Virus record (IMG/VR): IMGVR_UViG_3300030202_000305
Coordinates: 1-26,141 of that record
DNA: 26,141 nt
Direction: 5' to 3' (one strand)
Source: a virus
Shown: positions 9,059-16,816 of the stretch, piece after piece
Layout of the letters: each line of letters opens with the position of its first letter
How positions within the stretch are numbered: the stretch's first letter is position 1
The notes under the pieces: model-generated
Told to the model about the DNA's origin: nothing
What the model saw: the letters and a program-made list of their open reading frames with translations, nothing else
The model's database searches: none
Translations under genes and position numbers: made by a program

Positions 9059-12000
9059 GTAGTAAATCCATAGATGCATTTGATTACCTGAATAGCAGGA
9101 AGAGTTCAGGTACTGTAGTTGATGTAGTTAATCCAGAATCCATAGATGCTTTTGATTACTTAGATGGTAAAGGAAAGACCAGAAGAGTTTTTGAAAGCAA
9201 AGTACCTAAAGGTAAAAAACTAAAAACTAAAGACTTGTACAGTGCAACCAACCTAAACATTATACGAGATTATATGTACAGGAAGAAGGGTGAGCCTTAC
9301 AGAGAGCAAGACAAAGATGATGACAAGTTAGTTAATGACTTTGTTGATCAGATGCGCTGGTTTAACAGTAACACACTGTCTACAGCAGGTGAAGTACAAT
9401 TTATTAACAAAGGCACAGAAGCTGACAAGGCTGCTGCAGGAGCAGCGTATGACTTGTATGATCAGCTAGGTAATATATTTACTAGAGGTGAAAGCCTTAG
9501 TGGTAAGATAGACGGTATCAAAGACTACTTGTTTGCTGCAGCGTCTGACCCATCAAACTACATAGGGCTACTCACTGGCGGTCTAGCTAAAGGTGCTACT
9601 CTTGGTGTCACACAGGGAGCCAAAGAAGCTATCAAGGCTGCGTCCAGACAAGCCTACAAGAAAGCAGCTAAAGAAGGTTTGTCTTCTAAAGCTACACAGA
9701 AGCTTGCAGATGAAGCGGCTGAGTCAGTTATTAAAAACATGACTAAGCGACAAGCTAATACTAAAGCAGGTAGACGCGCAAGAAACATGGCAGCTAGAAA
9801 CGTAAAGTATCAGCAGTCTAGGCTTGCAGGTAGTAAGGCTGTAAAAGAGTTTGAGTCAAAAAGAAAAACTAAAGGTCTTGTTGCTGAACTAGCTGGCACA
9901 GCTTCTGTTGACGCACTTATTGCTGGCTTCCAAGATATAGCTATACAAGATATATACTTAGATGCAAACGTAGATGACAGTGTAGATTCAATAAACTATA
10001 ATCAAAGTTTACTTAATGGTTTACTAGGTGGTGTAGTTGCACCAGCATTTAGCATGGCCCCAAAGGGAGCACGTAAAATCTTTGGTAAGAGTGATTTAGG
10101 TAAAGCTAAAGAGGAGTTAGCCGTTAAACAGTTTACTACTAAGGGCCAAGTTGATGCTGACATACAGTTTAAGGTATCTACTATTTTAAAGAACAGCTAC
10201 AAAACTTGGCAGCAGAAGGTAGAAGCAGGTAAAAAAGCTACAAAAGATAGGCCACTACCTGAAGGATTACTTAGTGAGATACTACTAGGCCCAGACGGTG
10301 ACGGTGAAAAAGGTGTAGTAGGATTACTAAGGCAGCAAGGTGTAACAGTAAACAAAGATACTTTTATATCTGACTTCCTGACTGATGTAATAAGAGTTAT
10401 GCCTGACGAAGACTTTTTTGATATATCTAAGACTTTTGAAGGTAAGACATCTATACCACTAGGTGAAGTAGCCGCAGCTAAAGTTAAGCTGAGTGACGTT
10501 ATTGCTTCTTATGCTAGTCAATTAGGTAGTGAGTTATCTGTATTAGCACAAGCCAAGAATAAACTTAATGCTGGTGTAGTCATAGGTAATGATTTAATGG
10601 AAAAAGCCCTTGACAGAAAAGAAGTCAGGGATTCACTAGAAGATGGTTTAGGTTCTTACTTTAAATCTAAGAGCTTTAGAGATGGTGCAGAAGTAATACT
10701 GCGTTCTAATAAAAATAAAAGAGGTAAGATATTAGGCATTAAGGATGGTGTAGCAACTGTTGTATTTGAAGACGCTAAGAAGAAAGGCAAGAAAGTTAAA
10801 CCGCCTGAGATAAAGGTAGGCAGTAATGTAATACCACCAGACAGAGATAATGTAGGTAAGGTTATATCTTTAAGTAAAGGTTCCATTAAAGAGCCTACAA
10901 CTGCTACCATAGAATTTGTCAACCCAGATACAAAAGCTAAGACAACTAAAGACTTCCCACTTAGGGATTTAACTACTGCAGCTAAAGGCAAAGACGATGC
11001 TGCAGCTAGAGAGTATAAGCTAGAGCAACTAGACTTAGTAGAAGACCAAATGGGCGGTAAGCCTAAGTCATCCTTGTATGTTCAAAACGTTTGGCGTAGA
11101 GCACTTGTATCCTCTGTACCTACAACTGCAGCTAACATATTTGGTTGGTCACAGTACTACTTAGGTCAAACTGTAGCTGATGCACTTTCTGGTGCTCAGT
11201 ACTATGCCTACGGTGTCATGTCTGGTGATAAAGAAGCAATGCGTGTAGGTAAAGTTTACTTCCAAGTGCAAGGTGCTAAGTTTAGAAACTTCTTAGACCC
11301 TTTTACTACACATGATGCTTACATGAAATACTTAGATGAAAGCAAAAATACTAGAGACTTACTGCACGAAACAGTGGGCGGTACTGGTATAGAGAGTGGT
11401 GCTAAACGCTTTGGCTTTGACAAAGATAACAAGCCTTATCAAATTATAGAAAAGTACGTAGATGCAGCCAGTAGAATAACTGGTGTTAGAGCACAAGATA
11501 CCTTTACTAAATCACAAACATTTATGACTGAGCTAGATAAGCAGCTTAGAATAAAAAAAGGTGTAACTTTGTCTGAAGCTATGCGTGGTAACAGTCTTAA
11601 CATTATAGATGAAGACGTTGCAGGTTTGGCAGTAGACAGTACACTAAGGTCAGTGTTTTCTAAAGACTACACTACAGATGATCAGATGTTAAAGAAAGCA
11701 GCCAGGTTAGTTGAGGATGTATCTAACATACCTGTTCTAGGTTCCATTATGCCGTTTGGTAGGTTCTTTAACAACGTAATAGCAACAGTATACCAGCTTG
11801 GGCCTTGGGGTCTTATTGCTCCTGCTTCACGTATAGTTAAGACTGCTACAGGTAAACAAGGCAGAGATATAAGAGATGTAGAGGCTATATCTAGGGCTGC
11901 TGTAGGAACAGCAGGGTTGATCATGGCAGCTAGAATGGATCAAGACAGACAAGAAGCAGGGTTAGAGTCAACACAGTTTGACGTAGGCGGTACAAAGATT

Positions 12001-13143
12001 GATGCAAAGAATGCGTTTCCTATGTCTGAATTTATGGCAATGGGCAGAGTGTTTAACCAGTTAGCTCAGATGGGAGGTACATCTACGCTAAGTAAAGCAT
12101 CAGGTGCTATGACACAAATTGAACCTGCTGACACTGACATAAAAACTATTGTACCTTATAAGCCTATTGTTGCCAAAGAATCAGTTGAAGACATGATGGC
12201 ACAACTTGGTGTAGGACAGTTTGCTAAAGACATACAGTTTGGTAACGATATGTACAGGGTTCTTGATATGATGTTCTCTGATGCCAACGGTGGTGCTGCA
12301 GCATCTGAAATACAGAAGAGAGCAGGTAGCTTTGTAGCTGGCTTTACACGCCCTCTGCAGACAATAGACAAAGCCGTAGGGTTTATCTTAGATACAGATA
12401 TACATAAAGATAGACGCAGTGTGTCTTACGTTGATCAAGAGACAGGTGAAGTAAAGCTTAGAGCTAAGACAGGTGGTGAAGTATTTAAAGGTGAAGCAAC
12501 CAGATACTTAGATAACATCTTGCAAGCTATAGGTGCATCTACAGAAGCCTCTGACTTTAACCAACTACGTGTTGCATCTAGGGAAGGTGCGTTGTATGAT
12601 CCTAACCCTTTGGCTACTGTATTTGGTATAAAAGTTTTAGCTGATAAAACTGCAACAGAACAACTGTACACTTTAGCTAACTTAAAAACATTTAGAGCAG
12701 ACAGTAGAAGTAAAGTGCCTATGTATGACAGGTTGTTTAACGAACTACTAAGTCCTATACTAGAAAGAAAAGCTAGAGCGTTACTTAGTGATCCTAAGTT
12801 CATTAAGGGGTCTAACACATACAAGCGTGTTAAAGCTAAACAAATACTTACAGAAGTTAGGAAAACAGTAAAAGCTGGCATGAGTACACTATCAGAAGAG
12901 CACAGAATAAACCAGCGTAGGTATGACACTATAAATAAAGCACATGACTCAGAAGAATACAAGAATGCTGTGGCTGGTATGCACAAAATAAGATTAGACC
13001 GAATGCGAGACAGAGGCGCAACAGAGGAGTCACTAAAACAAATAGAAGTTAAAGACCCTCTGGACTACAATAACACAGAGCTAAACATGTTTGAATACAT
13101 GTTGGATGCTTACAAAGGATACCGCAAAGGTGATATTAAGTAA
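9055..13143 (+). CDS. Giant internal virion/ejection protein, 1362 aa
   Basis: This is the last and one of the largest genes of the late block, comparable in size and place to T7 gp16. The N-terminus carries two copies of SIDAFDYL (residues 5-12 and 29-36). Residues ~140-200 and ~315-345 contain Gly/Ala-rich hydrophobic stretches that could insert in membrane. Residues ~545-645 look like two SH3/KOW-like small beta barrels (RGKILGIKDGVATVVFED and a VGKVISLSKG copy). The middle (~680-1050) has the sequence NVWRRALVSSVPTTAANIFG and continues helical, similar to giant proteins I recall in pelagiphages and cyanopodoviruses. No lysozyme motif was seen here; that activity appears to be on the separate hydrolase upstream. 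Its stop is immediately followed by a terminator. Ejection function is inferred from context. Confidence 0.75.
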   Translation: MSSKSIDAFDYLNSRKSSGTVVDVVNPESIDAFDYLDGKGKTRRVFESKVPKGKKLKTKDLYSATNLNIIRDYMYRKKGEPYREQDKDDDKLVNDFVDQMRWFNSNTLSTAGEVQFINKGTEADKAAAGAAYDLYDQLGNIFTRGESLSGKIDGIKDYLFAAASDPSNYIGLLTGGLAKGATLGVTQGAKEAIKAASRQAYKKAAKEGLSSKATQKLADEAAESVIKNMTKRQANTKAGRRARNMAARNVKYQQSRLAGSKAVKEFESKRKTKGLVAELAGTASVDALIAGFQDIAIQDIYLDANVDDSVDSINYNQSLLNGLLGGVVAPAFSMAPKGARKIFGKSDLGKAKEELAVKQFTTKGQVDADIQFKVSTILKNSYKTWQQKVEAGKKATKDRPLPEGLLSEILLGPDGDGEKGVVGLLRQQGVTVNKDTFISDFLTDVIRVMPDEDFFDISKTFEGKTSIPLGEVAAAKVKLSDVIASYASQLGSELSVLAQAKNKLNAGVVIGNDLMEKALDRKEVRDSLEDGLGSYFKSKSFRDGAEVILRSNKNKRGKILGIKDGVATVVFEDAKKKGKKVKPPEIKVGSNVIPPDRDNVGKVISLSKGSIKEPTTATIEFVNPDTKAKTTKDFPLRDLTTAAKGKDDAAAREYKLEQLDLVEDQMGGKPKSSLYVQNVWRRALVSSVPTTAANIFGWSQYYLGQTVADALSGAQYYAYGVMSGDKEAMRVGKVYFQVQGAKFRNFLDPFTTHDAYMKYLDESKNTRDLLHETVGGTGIESGAKRFGFDKDNKPYQIIEKYVDAASRITGVRAQDTFTKSQTFMTELDKQLRIKKGVTLSEAMRGNSLNIIDEDVAGLAVDSTLRSVFSKDYTTDDQMLKKAARLVEDVSNIPVLGSIMPFGRFFNNVIATVYQLGPWGLIAPASRIVKTATGKQGRDIRDVEAISRAAVGTAGLIMAARMDQDRQEAGLESTQFDVGGTKIDAKNAFPMSEFMAMGRVFNQLAQMGGTSTLSKASGAMTQIEPADTDIKTIVPYKPIVAKESVEDMMAQLGVGQFAKDIQFGNDMYRVLDMMFSDANGGAAASEIQKRAGSFVAGFTRPLQTIDKAVGFILDTDIHKDRRSVSYVDQETGEVKLRAKTGGEVFKGEATRYLDNILQAIGASTEASDFNQLRVASREGALYDPNPLATVFGIKVLADKTATEQLYTLANLKTFRADSRSKVPMYDRLFNELLSPILERKARALLSDPKFIKGSNTYKRVKAKQILTEVRKTVKAGMSTLSEEHRINQRRYDTINKAHDSEEYKNAVAGMHKIRLDRMRDRGATEESLKQIEVKDPLDYNNTELNMFEYMLDAYKGYRKGDIK
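9067..9162 (+). repeat. Short duplicated motif (SIDAFDYL) at the N-terminus of the giant protein
   Basis: Two 24-base copies at 9067-9090 and 9139-9162 differ at three positions, and both encode SIDAFDYL. They lie 72 bases apart in the same frame, so the duplication is 24 residues apart. Confidence 0.8.
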
Positions 13144-13171
13144 AGGGGGGCCGCTTGGCCCCTCTCTTTTT
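13144..13171 (+). terminator. Rho-independent terminator closing the late operon
   Basis: Immediately after the TAA at 13141-13143, GGGGGGCC (13145-13152) pairs with GGCCCCTC (13157-13164) around a GCTT loop. There is one G-U wobble, and an extra A-T pair (13144/13165) extends the stem. A T run follows (13167-13171). On the - strand the same hairpin is followed only by a short T run, so it mainly serves the + strand. The T run overlaps the stop codon of the convergent gene. Confidence 0.88.
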
Positions 13172-13373
13172 ATTTAATGCCGTGTAGTTCAGCAGTATAC
13201 CTAGCTAGGGCAGCTACATCATCTACGTGCTCAAGTGCTCTATCCCTGCCTCTACTCTCAGGTAAAAACTCAAGTATACACTCTCTTACTGGTTCTAGTT
13301 TGTTTGACAAAGTTTGATAGAAGAGCTTTTGCTTATGCTCTACGTGCCTCTTTGCTTCTTTTTCTAAGTCCAT
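13170..13373 (-). CDS. Small helical protein; possible Acb2/Tad1-hairpin-like anti-CBASS protein
   Basis: This 67-aa charged protein is predicted to be two helices: residues ~3-35 and, after LPESRGRDR, residues ~42-64. The second half (P-E-S-R-x-R-x-x-A-L-x-H-V-D-D-V-A-x-x-A...H-G-I) aligns by eye, without gaps, to the pattern I associate with the Acb2/Tad1 hairpin family (PxSRExxxALTxLEEAxxWA). Those phage proteins bind cyclic oligonucleotides and block CBASS. I recall the family pattern rather than having searched it, so this is a candidate only. It is the last gene of the leftward block, 6 bases after the preceding stop, and its TAA overlaps the T run of the convergent terminator. No clear Shine-Dalgarno is visible. 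Confidence 0.6.
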   Translation of the reverse strand: MDLEKEAKRHVEHKQKLFYQTLSNKLEPVRECILEFLPESRGRDRALEHVDDVAALARYTAELHGIK

Positions 13374-13379
13374 AGTTAT

Positions 13380-13571
13380 TTAAATTTCCCTTGGCAGTGC
13401 TACACAGAATGTCATTACGTTAGCTGAAGCATTGGGTCTAGTATTCATAAGCGTATCCCTTAATTGCTCTGCTGCTTCCCTGCACTCATCATAGTCAGCG
13501 TACATTTCTGGCTCAGTCTGTGCGTAGTGTAGCCCTTGGTTAAACAATATGAGTACTAGTATCCACTTCAT
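13380..13571 (-). CDS. Small exported or membrane-anchored hypothetical protein
   Basis: This 63-aa product begins with a short signal-like hydrophobic stretch (MKWILVLILFNQGLHYAQT). A mainly acidic, helical remainder follows with two cysteines (C29 and C56), which could form a disulfide in the periplasm. No lipobox cysteine follows the hydrophobic core. It starts 4 bases after the stop of the 40-aa gene upstream and has only a weak ribosome site, so it may depend on translational coupling. Family unknown. Confidence 0.6.
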   Translation of the reverse strand: MKWILVLILFNQGLHYAQTEPEMYADYDECREAAEQLRDTLMNTRPNASANVMTFCVALPREI

Positions 13572-13575
13572 AGCA

Positions 13576-13698
13576 CTACACCAAAGTCTTTACGTATTCC
13601 CAACCTTCAGTGGCGTATTCCCATCCTACAGTAGCAGCAGGTATTACTACTTCTTCAATCACACCAAAGCCGATTACCATTGTTACTAATTCAAACAT
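13576..13698 (-). CDS. 40-aa hypothetical protein
   Basis: This short frame fills the gap after the reductase gene: MFELVTMVIGFGVIEEVV at the N-terminus, then a near-repeat VGWEYATEGWEYVKTLV. A very good Shine-Dalgarno (AAGGAAG, 7 bases before ATG) and a 4-base junction to the next gene argue that it is translated. The N-terminal ~20 residues are hydrophobic but broken by Glu residues, so membrane association is possible and not certain. The function is unknown and I recognise no family. Confidence 0.6.
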   Translation of the reverse strand: MFELVTMVIGFGVIEEVVIPAATVGWEYATEGWEYVKTLV

Positions 13699-13705
13699 GT
13701 TAGTT

Positions 13706-13710
13706 CTTCC
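13706..13710 (-). promoter_or_regulatory. Shine-Dalgarno supporting the 40-aa gene
   Basis: On the - strand GGAAG (within AAGGAAG) sits 7 bases before ATG 13698. It is one of the better ribosome sites in this block and is the main support for calling the short frame a gene. Confidence 0.6.
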
Positions 13711-13712
13711 TT

Positions 13713-15611
13713 TTATGTTAAGTCTACTATTTCACACACATCACCGCTACACGCCATAGTTTGCATAGCAACTGTGTTGTCTTCTTTTTCATACGCTGAG
13801 AGTTTAGACCAATCTATCTTTTCAGGCATGGTGCTCAAGAGTTCGTCATATTCTTGTTGAGTACAGTCTTGATAAGGTGCTTGTTGGTAAGTATGATCAG
13901 AGTGTGGTAAAAATGACACACCACTCATCTCGTCAAAGTGTTTGTAAACAAAAGCACCAACTTCCATCCACTCTTCATCACGCACAGAAACAGTTACACT
14001 AGGTTTGTGCTCACACCAATGTCTTTGGTAAATAAGCCACATCTCTAATTGTTCTATGGCGGTCATGTCGTTACGTGTTACAGCATTCTGTGGTGACTTA
14101 ATAGGAAAGCTAAACACTGTAGTTTGTTCTGGTTTGTTAAACTCTGGCTCATTAGGAATACCACAGTCTTTCATAAACTGAGTTAGTGGGTCTTTATTGT
14201 CACCACGTACAGTACGGACATAATATGGGCTATGCCTACTATGGATACCAGACGCACTATCCACAAGTTGTGATACCGTTCCCGATGGCTTGACACAGGT
14301 AATTGCAGTAGACGCAGGTATATCCAAACGCTTAGACCATTCAGCATTAGTAGTGATGGCGACATTTCGTAAGTACTCCAATGTTTTATCTAGTGATACA
14401 TTCTTACTGGTTAGTAGTAGGTTATCCATTATCCCTGTGAGTGACACACCAAGCAGACGCTCTTCTTCTGTATTACGCTTCCACACCTTTCGCAAGTAAG
14501 GAAACTTTGTGTAGGTGCTTTGGATTGTGCCAAGTATAGTAGCACATTTGACTTTTCGCTCCAAGTCTTCAACCGAATCCGTGGCTCGTACCACAACTTC
14601 TGTAAGATTACAAAATTGATAAGGTCTAAGGCTGATCTCCGAACATGGGTTACAGCCGAAATCATAGTCAGGGTTACGTCTGCCATGCTGCCTAGCAATA
14701 GCTTTACACGCTTCACGATTAAATACTCCTCTCTCTCCTGATTTACTTTCTACTAAGGACATCCACTCACGCATAAACGTTTCCATGTCAGGCTTCTCAG
14801 TGTAACATACAGAGTTATTAGCTAGTGCTCTCCACGCTGCATTCTCCCACCACTGTCCTGACTTAGCGTGACGCATTCGGTCATCACTTAGGTTAGATAA
14901 ACTTATCATAGCTGACCTACGTACACCACCTACAACAACTACTTCACCTACTTTGCACATCAAGTCGTGACACTCAATACTAGATAGCTTACGCCCTTGT
15001 GCATTCTTAAATATAGTAACTGCAAAGTTAAACAAGTCTACCAAGGGTGCAGGGCCACTAGCTCTACCACCAAATGTCTTTAGTCTTGCACCAGCAGGAC
15101 GTATACGTGAGACATCCCACTGAGGTATCTCACCAGCCCACAGGAGAGCAAGAACTTGTCTGAACGCTTTAGCCCAACCCTCCTTACTATCTTTAGCAAC
15201 GACAGTAGTATCACTGTAGAACAACTCAGGAACTTCAGGGAGTTTAGTGATGTACTGCCTCTCAACACTGAACCCGACACCAGTGCCACACAAGAGGATG
15301 AACATAGCCTCATCAAAGGACTTAGGGTCATCTACGGGTAGGTAACTACAGTTGTACCCTGCTGTGTTGTCACGCTCTAAAGCAGGGCCAGCAGTCATCA
15401 TGGCTCTCATGCTAGGCATAACTTCTAAGCTTAGTATTGCATCTTGTATTTGTGTAACTGTATCAGCATCAACTAAGTCAGACACAACATTATTCATGTA
15501 ACGCTCTACAGTCTCATCCCAAGCTTCTCTACTACCTTCTTCTTCTACCCAACGTGCATAGCGTGAGGTATGTATAAATGATTGATAGTCTGTTGGTAGT
15601 AAGTTGCTCAT
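13713..15611 (-). CDS. nrdJ: Adenosylcobalamin-dependent (class II) ribonucleotide reductase
   Basis: This 632-aa enzyme makes deoxyribonucleotides from ribonucleotides in the cytoplasm, using vitamin B12 to start radical chemistry. The signature residues are visible. C88 (YNCSY) and C334 (FCNLTEVV) form the active-site redox pair. N321, C323 and E325 (NPCSEI) are the thiyl-radical loop; the C323-to-C334 spacing of 11 matches the Lactobacillus leichmannii monomeric enzyme (C408/C419). C621 and C626 at the C-terminus (CSGDVC) are the shuttle pair, with the same 5-residue spacing as that enzyme. It is shorter than the ~740-aa bacterial monomer, as is usual in marine phages. Its start overlaps the mazG-like stop (ATGA), linking dNTP synthesis and dNTP control. 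No dedicated thioredoxin is seen nearby. Confidence 0.95.
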   Translation of the reverse strand: MSNLLPTDYQSFIHTSRYARWVEEEGSREAWDETVERYMNNVVSDLVDADTVTQIQDAILSLEVMPSMRAMMTAGPALERDNTAGYNCSYLPVDDPKSFDEAMFILLCGTGVGFSVERQYITKLPEVPELFYSDTTVVAKDSKEGWAKAFRQVLALLWAGEIPQWDVSRIRPAGARLKTFGGRASGPAPLVDLFNFAVTIFKNAQGRKLSSIECHDLMCKVGEVVVVGGVRRSAMISLSNLSDDRMRHAKSGQWWENAAWRALANNSVCYTEKPDMETFMREWMSLVESKSGERGVFNREACKAIARQHGRRNPDYDFGCNPCSEISLRPYQFCNLTEVVVRATDSVEDLERKVKCATILGTIQSTYTKFPYLRKVWKRNTEEERLLGVSLTGIMDNLLLTSKNVSLDKTLEYLRNVAITTNAEWSKRLDIPASTAITCVKPSGTVSQLVDSASGIHSRHSPYYVRTVRGDNKDPLTQFMKDCGIPNEPEFNKPEQTTVFSFPIKSPQNAVTRNDMTAIEQLEMWLIYQRHWCEHKPSVTVSVRDEEWMEVGAFVYKHFDEMSGVSFLPHSDHTYQQAPYQDCTQQEYDELLSTMPEKIDWSKLSAYEKEDNTVAMQTMACSGDVCEIVDLT

Positions 15612-15982
15612 CTATTATCCCCACTTCCTTTTATAGTACCATTAGCTTTACGCTTCATTAGTTTTTCTAGGTTAGACATAGCTATCTCAGCCATGCTTAT
15701 GTTTAAGTCTCTGCTTAGTGCAGCTATGTACCACATACAGTCACCTAGTTCAGCAGCTACAGCGTTTCTATCAAAGTCACCATCACGTAGCATTTTCTTT
15801 ACTTTGTTAGCTACCTCACCAGCTTCACCTGCAAGCCCTAGTGCAGGGTATATTACTGCGTGGTTTACCCCATAGATAGCTGTCTTTTGTGCCTCTGATT
15901 GGTATGATTTCATGTCCAAAGGCTTACTCTTCCACTGTTCTTGCCAGTAACCAAAAGCTTCTAAGTCTGTTTCGTTAATCAT
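15608..15982 (-). CDS. MazG-like nucleotide pyrophosphohydrolase
   Basis: This 124-aa all-alpha NTP pyrophosphatase hydrolyses nucleoside triphosphates to monophosphates; in phages it may adjust dNTP pools or alarmone levels. The metal-binding pattern is clear: E53-x-x-E56 (GLAGEAGEVANKVKK), then E78-x-x-D81 (ELGDCMWYI). The C-terminal LMKRKANGTIKGSGDNR is typical of phage MazG-like proteins. It is a single-domain form, half the size of bacterial MazG. It overlaps both neighbours by 4 bases (ATGA), lying directly before the reductase. Confidence 0.92.
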   Translation of the reverse strand: MINETDLEAFGYWQEQWKSKPLDMKSYQSEAQKTAIYGVNHAVIYPALGLAGEAGEVANKVKKMLRDGDFDRNAVAAELGDCMWYIAALSRDLNISMAEIAMSNLEKLMKRKANGTIKGSGDNR

Positions 15983-16152
15983 GTTCTCTCCCTGACGTTT
16001 AAGTTATCTAAGGTTACATCATCTATGTCGTGAAACGTATTACGTACTAAGTCACACATATCATCTACATGGTGGTTTTCAACAGTAGATAAGATATTAC
16101 CGTCTTCTTCAACATCAAGTACAAATGTTACGCTAAACCTTTTCTTGTTCAC
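15979..16152 (-). CDS. 57-aa hypothetical protein with GTG start
   Basis: This short frame exactly fills the gap between the DUF3310 and MazG-like genes. Its GTG start overlaps the upstream stop (GTGA) and its TGA overlaps the mazG start (ATGA). AAGGAA lies about 7 bases before the GTG. The product starts (M)NKKRFSVTFVLDVEEDG and ends in an acidic, probably alpha/beta fold (LSTVENHHVDDMCDLVRN...). The two perfect 4-base overlaps make it a convincing gene despite its size and unusual start. Function unknown. Confidence 0.75.
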   Translation of the reverse strand: MNKKRFSVTFVLDVEEDGNILSTVENHHVDDMCDLVRNTFHDIDDVTLDNLNVRERT

Positions 16153-16472
16153 TTGTGTATTTCCTTCAGTGTTTCATTAGCCCACTCTAAATATTGTTGA
16201 GCTTTCTTTAAATCTTCTACAGGGGTGGCATTCTTGTATGTTGCCCTGTGGTTATACTTCATAACGTTACCTCTACAGTAAGCTACAAAGCCTTGCAGTC
16301 CTAGTACCTGCTTGATGTAATCAATGCACTCTATACCATCAGTTAGGTTGTAGTGTGCTGGTTTACTTACGTTGTCGTACAAAGTAGTCTCTCCAGTTAT
16401 TGTAATGATTTGATCATCACTGAATAGATCAGATATTTCAAAGTCACCGCTTGGTAAGTCTAGTGTGCTCAT
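16149..16472 (-). CDS. DUF3310 family protein
   Basis: The C-terminal 75 residues of this 107-aa protein match DUF3310, a family common in phages and often labelled nucleotide-kinase-like without biochemical proof. The visible pattern is KPAHYN, GIECIDYIKQVLG, GFVAYCRGNVMKYNHRA, then EDLKKAQQYLEWA. The first ~30 residues are acidic and variable. It starts one base inside the previous stop (TAATG) and its TGA overlaps the GTG start of the next gene. Its role is not established; presence in a nucleotide-metabolism stretch fits but does not prove a nucleotide-linked role. Confidence 0.88.
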   Translation of the reverse strand: MSTLDLPSGDFEISDLFSDDQIITITGETTLYDNVSKPAHYNLTDGIECIDYIKQVLGLQGFVAYCRGNVMKYNHRATYKNATPVEDLKKAQQYLEWANETLKEIHK

Positions 16473-16816
16473 TATGCATTCCCAAATGTTTTAGTGTACT
16501 TAGTTAGTCTTAATACTTTACCGTCTGTACCTTCTACTTCTTCATACACCTTTTGTTCCTTTTTGTCAATAGCTAAGTTATCATTTCTACGCTCTTCAAC
16601 TTCATTATACAGGTCTTCATCTTCTTGTGTCATCTCTAAGAATGTACCCATCAGTGTAGCTAAGTGTACCAAGTAAGACAAAACTTCTATCTTAAAATGT
16701 TTAGAGTTACCTACTACTAAACCTGTACTAAGTTGTCCTGTCCACTCACCTTTACTGTCTAGTTCCACAGGCCGTAGTATAATAGCTACCTCATCATCAT
16801 CTACTGTGTAGCTCAT
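16472..16816 (-). CDS. Conserved hypothetical phage protein, 114 aa
   Basis: No known family is recognised. The N-terminal half (~6-50) looks like beta strands (VAIILRPVELDSKGEWTG and following). A hydrophobic helix (VLSYLVHLATLMGTFLEM, ~45-62) and an acidic coiled stretch with DEDLYNEVEERRND follow. It is joined to both neighbours by single-base TAATG overlaps, between endonuclease I and DUF3310, so it is co-translated with the nuclease cluster. Confidence 0.8.
   Translation of the reverse strand: MSYTVDDDEVAIILRPVELDSKGEWTGQLSTGLVVGNSKHFKIEVLSYLVHLATLMGTFLEMTQEDEDLYNEVEERRNDNLAIDKKEQKVYEEVEGTDGKVLRLTKYTKTFGNA

Noticed and set aside
12435-12986. 183-codon antisense open frame in the giant protein gene
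   Set aside because: It lies wholly opposite a well supported gene, has low-complexity Leu/Ser-rich composition typical of antisense translation, and has no recognisable domain.
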